Made by a program: the position numbers and the translations under genes. The notes under the pieces were generated by a model. The model did not search any database, was not told the origin of the DNA, and worked only from the letters and a program-made list of their open reading frames with translations. DNA of 64,000 nucleotides from positions 62,001 to 126,000 of the forward strand of contig NZ_RHQM01000013.1 in the NCBI RefSeq assembly GCF_003935375.1, given 5' to 3'. This DNA is from Stutzerimonas xanthomarina. GTDB lineage: Bacteria > Pseudomonadota > Gammaproteobacteria > Pseudomonadales > Pseudomonadaceae. Numbering within the stretch: the first letter of the stretch is position 1; each line of letters starts with the position of its first letter. Below, piece by piece: positions 59,564 to 64,000 of this stretch.

Positions 59564-60340
59564 GTGTCGCTGCAGAACATTCGTGTCGTGCTGGTCAATA
59601 CCAGTCATGCCGGCAACATCGGTGGTGCGGCTCGCGCCATGAAGAACATGGGGCTTTCGCGCCTGGTATTGGTCGACCCCGAGGATTTCCCGAGTCCCAA
59701 CGCTGTGGCCAGGGCGTCCGGTGCAACCGACATTCTCGATAGTGCACGGGTCGTTGCAACTCTGGAAGAGGCGCTGGCTGGTTGCAGTCTGGTGCTCGGA
59801 ACCAGCGCTCGTGATCGGCGCATTCCCTGGCCGTTGCTCGATCCTCGGGAGTGCGCGTCGGTTTCCGTGGAGCAGTCTGCCGGGGGCGGCGAAGTCGCAT
59901 TGGTATTCGGTCGCGAGTACGCGGGGCTGACCAATGAGGAGTTGCAGCGCTGCCAGTACCACGTCCATATCCCGTCTGATCCACAGTTCAGTTCATTGAA
60001 TCTCGCTGCGGCTGTGCAGGTGCTTACCTACGAGGTGCGCATGGCCTGGTTGGCTGCCGAGGGGCGGCCAACCAAGGTCGAAAAACTGGAAACCACGGCG
60101 ATGCTGGATGCCCAGCCCGTGACTGTCGACGAGCTGGAGAATTACTTCGGTCATCTTGAGCAGACTCTGGTGGATATCGGCTTTCTCGATCCGACCAAGC
60201 CCAGGCATCTGATGCCCCGATTGCGTCGGCTCTACGGGCGCAGCGGTATCAGCAAGCTGGAAATGAATATCCTGCGCGGTATTCTCACCGAGACACAAAA
60301 GGCTGCCCGCGGCGAGCCTCACAAGCGGAGAAGTGATTGA
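59564..60340 (+). CDS. trmJ: tRNA (cytidine/uridine-2'-O-)-methyltransferase TrmJ
   Basis: A SpoU/TrmD-class enzyme methylating tRNA position 32. The 258 residues contain [55 protein letters not shown] and [19 protein letters not shown], the three knot motifs. I chose the GTG at 59564 to match the usual length of about 257; a 20-codon ATG extension (59504) exists but has no family match. Its stop overlaps the cysE start. Confidence 0.93.
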   Translation: MSLQNIRVVLVNTSHAGNIGGAARAMKNMGLSRLVLVDPEDFPSPNAVARASGATDILDSARVVATLEEALAGCSLVLGTSARDRRIPWPLLDPRECASVSVEQSAGGGEVALVFGREYAGLTNEELQRCQYHVHIPSDPQFSSLNLAAAVQVLTYEVRMAWLAAEGRPTKVEKLETTAMLDAQPVTVDELENYFGHLEQTLVDIGFLDPTKPRHLMPRLRRLYGRSGISKLEMNILRGILTETQKAARGEPHKRRSD

Positions 60341-61116
60341 TGTTCGAACGCATGCGCGAAGACATTCAAAGCGTTTTCCATCGCGATCCGGCGGCACGCA
60401 ATGCGTTCGAAGTTCTGACCTGCTATCCGGGGCTGCACGCCATCTGGATTCATCGCCTGTCCCATTGGCTGTGGGTGCATGAATTCAAGTGGCTTGCGCG
60501 GATGTCCTCGAATCTGGGGCGCTGGCTGACCGGGGTCGAGATCCATCCGGGCGCCAGGATTGGCCGGCGATTCTTCATTGATCACGGGATGGGCATCGTC
60601 ATTGGCGAGACCGCGGAAATTGGCGATGACGTGACGCTCTATCACGGCGTGACACTCGGTGGCACCAGCTGGAATAAGGGCAAGCGCCATCCGACGCTTG
60701 AAGACGGTGTGATCGTGGGGGCGGGCGCGAAGATCCTCGGGCCGTTCACCGTCGGCGCGGGCGCGAAGATCGGCTCCAATGCGGTGGTTACCCGTGAAGT
60801 GCCGCCAGGAGCGACGGCGGTTGGGATTCCGGGGCGGGTGATCGTCAAATCCAGCGATGAGCAGGAAGCCAAGCGCAAGGCCATTGCCGAGAAGATCGGA
60901 TTCGACGCCTATGGCGTCAGCGAGGATATGCCCGATCCCGTCGCGCGAGCCATTGGGCAGTTGCTGGATCATGTTCAGGCCGTAGAGGAGCGCTTGGAGG
61001 GCATGTGTGGCGCGCTCAAGGCGCTGGGCAGCGATTATTGCGCCAAGGACCTTCCGGAGCTGCGAGAAGAAGACTTCGTTGAAGTGAAGTCCGACGCTGG
61101 CGATGCCCGCACCTGA
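60340..61116 (+). CDS. cysE: Serine O-acetyltransferase
   Basis: CysE makes O-acetylserine for cysteine synthesis. The 258-residue protein has an N-terminal helical part ([45 protein letters not shown]) and a left-handed beta-helix ([41 protein letters not shown]) with the catalytic His and Asp. The ATG at 60340 overlaps the trmJ stop (TGATG). It precedes the isc operon, which consumes its cysteine product. Confidence 0.95.
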   Translation: MFERMREDIQSVFHRDPAARNAFEVLTCYPGLHAIWIHRLSHWLWVHEFKWLARMSSNLGRWLTGVEIHPGARIGRRFFIDHGMGIVIGETAEIGDDVTLYHGVTLGGTSWNKGKRHPTLEDGVIVGAGAKILGPFTVGAGAKIGSNAVVTREVPPGATAVGIPGRVIVKSSDEQEAKRKAIAEKIGFDAYGVSEDMPDPVARAIGQLLDHVQAVEERLEGMCGALKALGSDYCAKDLPELREEDFVEVKSDAGDART

Positions 61117-61210
61117 AGTGCGCGGGCTGGCAGCAGCTGGTATCATGCCGGCCCGCTGCCTCCGGCCGGGCGTGGTTCCAGACTAAAGACCTACTGAATT
61201 AATAGGTCTT

Positions 61211-61243
61211 ATAGTTGACTCAAATACTCGGGAATTGCATAAT
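61211..61243 (+). promoter_or_regulatory. isc operon promoter with IscR type 1 binding site
   Basis: TTGACT (61215-61220) and CATAAT (61238-61243) have 17-base spacing. The segment from 61211 to 61235 (ATAGTTGACTCAAATACTCG plus GGAAT) matches the known type 1 IscR site pattern and overlaps the -35 box. This predicts autorepression by [2Fe-2S] IscR. Confidence 0.8.
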
Positions 61244-61274
61244 TGCGCCAAACCGTAATGCTTGGTGCAGACCG

Positions 61275-61766
61275 ATGCGATTAACCACCAAAGGCCGTTA
61301 TGCCGTGACCGCCATGCTCGATCTGGCGCTGCATGCGCAGCATGGGCCGGTCTCCCTGGCCGATATTTCCGAGCGGCAGGGTATTTCCCTTTCCTATCTC
61401 GAGCAGCTCTTCGCGAAGCTGCGCCGCGGCAGCCTGGTGACCAGCGTGCGAGGGCCCGGCGGCGGCTATCAGCTTTCTCGCGACATGGCCGGCATTCAGG
61501 TCGCCCAGGTCATCGACGCTGTGAACGAGTCGGTCGATGCCACGCGTTGCCAAGGTCTGGGCGGCTGTCACTCTGGCGATACCTGCCTGACTCACCATCT
61601 GTGGTGTGACCTCAGTCAGCAGATTCATGAATTCCTCAGCGGCATCAGCCTGGCCGACCTGGTCAAGCGCCAGGACGTGCAGCAGGTCGCCCTGCGCCAA
61701 GACATGCGCAAGGCTGGCGGCACTTCGCCGCATATGGACAAGATAGAAACGTCCGCCATCGATTGA
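61275..61766 (+). CDS. iscR: Fe-S cluster regulator IscR
   Basis: An Rrf2-family repressor that senses [2Fe-2S] status and controls isc and other genes. The 163-residue protein has the winged helix ([52 protein letters not shown]) and cluster ligands C92, C98 and C104 with His107 in [19 protein letters not shown]. The ATG at 61275 is used. First gene of iscRSUA-hscB. Confidence 0.97.
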   Translation: MRLTTKGRYAVTAMLDLALHAQHGPVSLADISERQGISLSYLEQLFAKLRRGSLVTSVRGPGGGYQLSRDMAGIQVAQVIDAVNESVDATRCQGLGGCHSGDTCLTHHLWCDLSQQIHEFLSGISLADLVKRQDVQQVALRQDMRKAGGTSPHMDKIETSAID

Positions 61767-61797
61767 GCAGGGCGACTGCCTGATAGGAGATATCTGA

Positions 61798-63012
61798 ATG
61801 AAATTGCCGATTTACCTGGACTACTCTGCGACCACACCTGTGGATTCGCGTGTTGCCGCCAAGATGATCGAGTGCCTCACCAACGAAGGCAACTTCGGCA
61901 ATCCGGCGTCGCGCTCTCATGCTTTTGGCTGGAAAGCCGAGGAAGCCGTGGAGAATGCGCGCCGTCAGGTTGCTGAGCTGGTCAACGCCGATCCCCGTGA
62001 AATCGTCTGGACATCCGGTGCAACCGAGTCGGACAACCTGGCCATCAAGGGCGTCGCGCATTTCTATACGTCCAAGGGCAAGCACATCGTCACCACCAAG
62101 ATCGAGCACAAGGCGGTACTGGATACCACTCGCCAGCTCGAGCGCGAAGGCTTCGAGGTTACGTATCTCGAGCCGGGCGAGGATGGCATCGTCACGCCGG
62201 CGATGGTCGAAGCTGCGCTGCGCGACGACACTATTCTTGTGTCGGTCATGCACGTGAACAACGAGATCGGCACTATCAACGACATTACCGCCATCGGCGA
62301 GCTGACCCGTTCTCGCGGCATTCTTTTCCATGTCGATGCGGCGCAGTCGACCGGCAAGGTCGAAATCGATCTGGAGAAGATGAAGGTCGATCTGATGTCC
62401 TTCTCCGCTCATAAGACCTATGGGCCGAAGGGCGTGGGTGCGCTGTATGTTCGCCGTAAGCCCCGCGTCCGCCTTGAGGCACAGATGCATGGCGGTGGCC
62501 ATGAGCGTGGCATGCGTTCCGGTACGCTGGCTACGCACCAGCTGGTCGGCATGGGCGAGGCCTTTCGTATCGCGAAAGACGAAATGGCCCAAGAGAACGA
62601 GCGCGTCCGCTCCCTGCGTGATCGCTTCTACAAGCAGGTCGAGCATCTCGAAGAGCTTTATGTGAACGGTAGCCTGACCGCCCGTGTACCGCACAATCTG
62701 AACCTCAGCTTCAACTACGTCGAGGGTGAGTCGCTGATCATGGCGCTCAAGGATCTGGCGGTATCGTCTGGCTCCGCCTGTACGTCCGCTTCGCTGGAGC
62801 CGTCGTACGTGCTGCGTGCCCTGGGTCGTAACGACGAATTGGCGCATAGCTCCATTCGTTTCACCTTTGGTCGGTTCACTACTGAAGAGGAAATCGACTA
62901 CGCAGCGCAGAAGGTTTGCGAGGCCGTCACCAAGCTGCGCGAGCTTTCGCCCCTGTGGGACATGTTCAAAGACGGCGTCGACATTTCCAAGGTCGAGTGG
63001 CAAGCCCACTGA
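61798..63012 (+). CDS. iscS: Cysteine desulfurase IscS
   Basis: A PLP enzyme providing sulfur for Fe-S clusters and thio-modified tRNA. The 404-residue protein has the E. coli length, PLP lysine K206 in [12 protein letters not shown] and active-site cysteine C328 in [16 protein letters not shown]. It lies 31 bases after iscR and 43 before iscU. Confidence 0.98.
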   Translation: MKLPIYLDYSATTPVDSRVAAKMIECLTNEGNFGNPASRSHAFGWKAEEAVENARRQVAELVNADPREIVWTSGATESDNLAIKGVAHFYTSKGKHIVTTKIEHKAVLDTTRQLEREGFEVTYLEPGEDGIVTPAMVEAALRDDTILVSVMHVNNEIGTINDITAIGELTRSRGILFHVDAAQSTGKVEIDLEKMKVDLMSFSAHKTYGPKGVGALYVRRKPRVRLEAQMHGGGHERGMRSGTLATHQLVGMGEAFRIAKDEMAQENERVRSLRDRFYKQVEHLEELYVNGSLTARVPHNLNLSFNYVEGESLIMALKDLAVSSGSACTSASLEPSYVLRALGRNDELAHSSIRFTFGRFTTEEEIDYAAQKVCEAVTKLRELSPLWDMFKDGVDISKVEWQAH

Positions 63013-63055
63013 CCGGCGTCAAGCGCCGCACAGCCTGATCTAAGAGGATTGCACC

Positions 63056-63442
63056 ATGGCATACAGCGATAAGGTCATCGACCACTACGAAAACCCGCGC
63101 AACGTCGGCAAGTTCGACGCTGAAGACCCAAGCATCGGTACCGGCATGGTAGGTGCGCCGGCATGTGGCGACGTGATGCGTTTGCAGATCAAGGTCAACG
63201 AGCAGGGCGTCATCGAAGACGCCAAGTTCAAGACCTATGGTTGCGGTTCCGCCATCGCCTCCAGCTCGCTTGCTACCGAGTGGATGAAGGGCAAGACCCT
63301 GGAAGAAGCGGAAACCATCAAGAACACGCAGCTGGCTGAAGAGCTGGCGCTGCCGCCGGTGAAGATTCACTGCTCCGTGCTCGCCGAAGATGCGATCAAG
63401 GCAGCGGTGCGTGACTACCGCGAAAAGAAAGGTCTGCTTTAA
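63056..63442 (+). CDS. iscU: Fe-S cluster scaffold IscU
   Basis: The scaffold on which [2Fe-2S] clusters are built. The 128 residues have cluster ligands C37 (with D39 in PACGDVM), C63 ([11 protein letters not shown]) and C106 ([13 protein letters not shown]), and the LPPVK motif recognised by the HscA chaperone. Confidence 0.98.
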   Translation: MAYSDKVIDHYENPRNVGKFDAEDPSIGTGMVGAPACGDVMRLQIKVNEQGVIEDAKFKTYGCGSAIASSSLATEWMKGKTLEEAETIKNTQLAEELALPPVKIHCSVLAEDAIKAAVRDYREKKGLL

Positions 63443-63456
63443 ATAGGGAGGTTGCG

Positions 63457-63780
63457 ATGGCTATCACCATGACGCCCGCTGCAGCCCAGCACGTTCGCCG
63501 TTCGCTGGACGGGCGAGGCAAGGGTGTAGGTGTGCGACTCGGGGTGCGTACGACCGGCTGTTCGGGCTTGGCGTACGTACTTGAGTTCGTCGACGAAACG
63601 GCGGCCGAAGACTCGGTGTTCGAGAGTCATGGGGTCAAGGTGATCATTGATCCCAAGAGCTTGGTATACCTCGACGGTACGGAACTCGACTTCGTTCGCG
63701 AAGGGCTCAACGAGGGCTTCAAGTTCAACAACCCGAACGTTCGTGGCGAGTGTGGCTGCGGCGAGAGCTTCAATATCTGA
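63457..63780 (+). CDS. iscA: Fe-S cluster assembly protein IscA
   Basis: An A-type carrier of 107 residues with the three conserved cysteines C35 (TTGCSGLAY), C99 and C101 ([11 protein letters not shown]). It lies 14 bases after iscU. Confidence 0.97.
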   Translation: MAITMTPAAAQHVRRSLDGRGKGVGVRLGVRTTGCSGLAYVLEFVDETAAEDSVFESHGVKVIIDPKSLVYLDGTELDFVREGLNEGFKFNNPNVRGECGCGESFNI

Positions 63781-63787
63781 GGACGCC

Positions 63788-64000
63788 GTGGGTACTCCCT
63801 GTCATTTTGCATTGTTCGAGTTGAAGCCCGAGTTCGAGCTGGATCTCGCGTCTCTTGCCGATCGCTATCGAGAGCTTGCTCGCCAGGTTCACCCTGATCG
63901 CTTTGCCGACGCTGGCGAAAGCGAGCAGCGTCAGGCCCTTGAGCGCTCCGCCAACCTCAATGAGGCCTACCAGACGCTCAAGAGTCCGAGCCGTCGGGCA
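63788..64000 (+). CDS. hscB: Co-chaperone HscB, partial
   Basis: The first 71 residues of the J-domain protein that delivers IscU to HscA; the gene runs past the window end. GTG start at 63788, then [15 protein letters not shown] and the J-domain HPD tripeptide (residues 35-37) in [10 protein letters not shown], with [14 protein letters not shown] at the end. Seven bases after iscA. Confidence 0.93.
   Translation, partial: MGTPCHFALFELKPEFELDLASLADRYRELARQVHPDRFADAGESEQRQALERSANLNEAYQTLKSPSRRA

Overview
The window is GC-rich (roughly 60-65%), gene-dense chromosomal DNA from a gammaproteobacterium, most probably Pseudomonadaceae and best fitting Stutzerimonas (Pseudomonas) stutzeri or a close relative. 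The grounds are gene order and protein resemblance: queA-tgt-yajC-secD-secF, suhB/trmJ-cysE-iscRSUA-hscB, lptFG divergent from pepA-holC-valS, and the purine genes in an order recalled from P. aeruginosa. No database search was possible. There is no rRNA, CRISPR array, prophage or insertion sequence.

Positions 1-25180 are mainly a purine-catabolism island. It encodes a truncated NCS2 urate/xanthine-type permease, urate hydroxylase PuuD, ureidoglycolate lyase AllA, allantoicase Alc, OHCU decarboxylase UraD, PuuE allantoinase, 5-hydroxyisourate hydrolase, an AzgA-type purine permease, a GntR/FCD regulator, guanine deaminase, xanthine dehydrogenase XdhA/B with XdhC, a 2OG-Fe(II) oxygenase, a BMP-type binding protein and an 8-oxoguanine deaminase. 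Together these can take guanine, hypoxanthine, xanthine and urate to glyoxylate and urea. Two operator-like palindrome families recur upstream of these genes: TTGT(AT/GC)ACAA and TGAC-N6-GTCA. Embedded in the island are a KefB-like antiporter, a LysE-type exporter, a small-protein-like repeat region, and a Zur-box-preceded zinc ABC operon whose ATPase gene carries a frameshift.

Positions 25.4-42.7 kb hold miscellaneous housekeeping and accessory genes: a P2-type cation ATPase, MltF, a GIY-YIG protein, a GST-like protein, an overlapping DUF4344 metallopeptidase/PPK2 pair, the nucleoid-associated protein YejK/NdpA, a UbiA-family prenyltransferase, an MFS carrier with an overlapping 39-residue membrane protein, RlmF, a second MFS carrier, an SLC13-type carrier, a small winged-helix protein and the NhaD Na+/H+ antiporter.

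Positions 43-64 kb are core genome: valS, holC, pepA, lptF-lptG, an RDD protein, a cold-shock protein, tRNA-Leu(CAA), queA-tgt-yajC-secD-secF, a glycine-zipper protein, suhB, trmJ, cysE and the isc operon, cut in hscB at the window end. The most interesting non-coding signal is the pair of purine-regulon palindromes placed inside plausible promoters; no clearly new multi-gene system was found.
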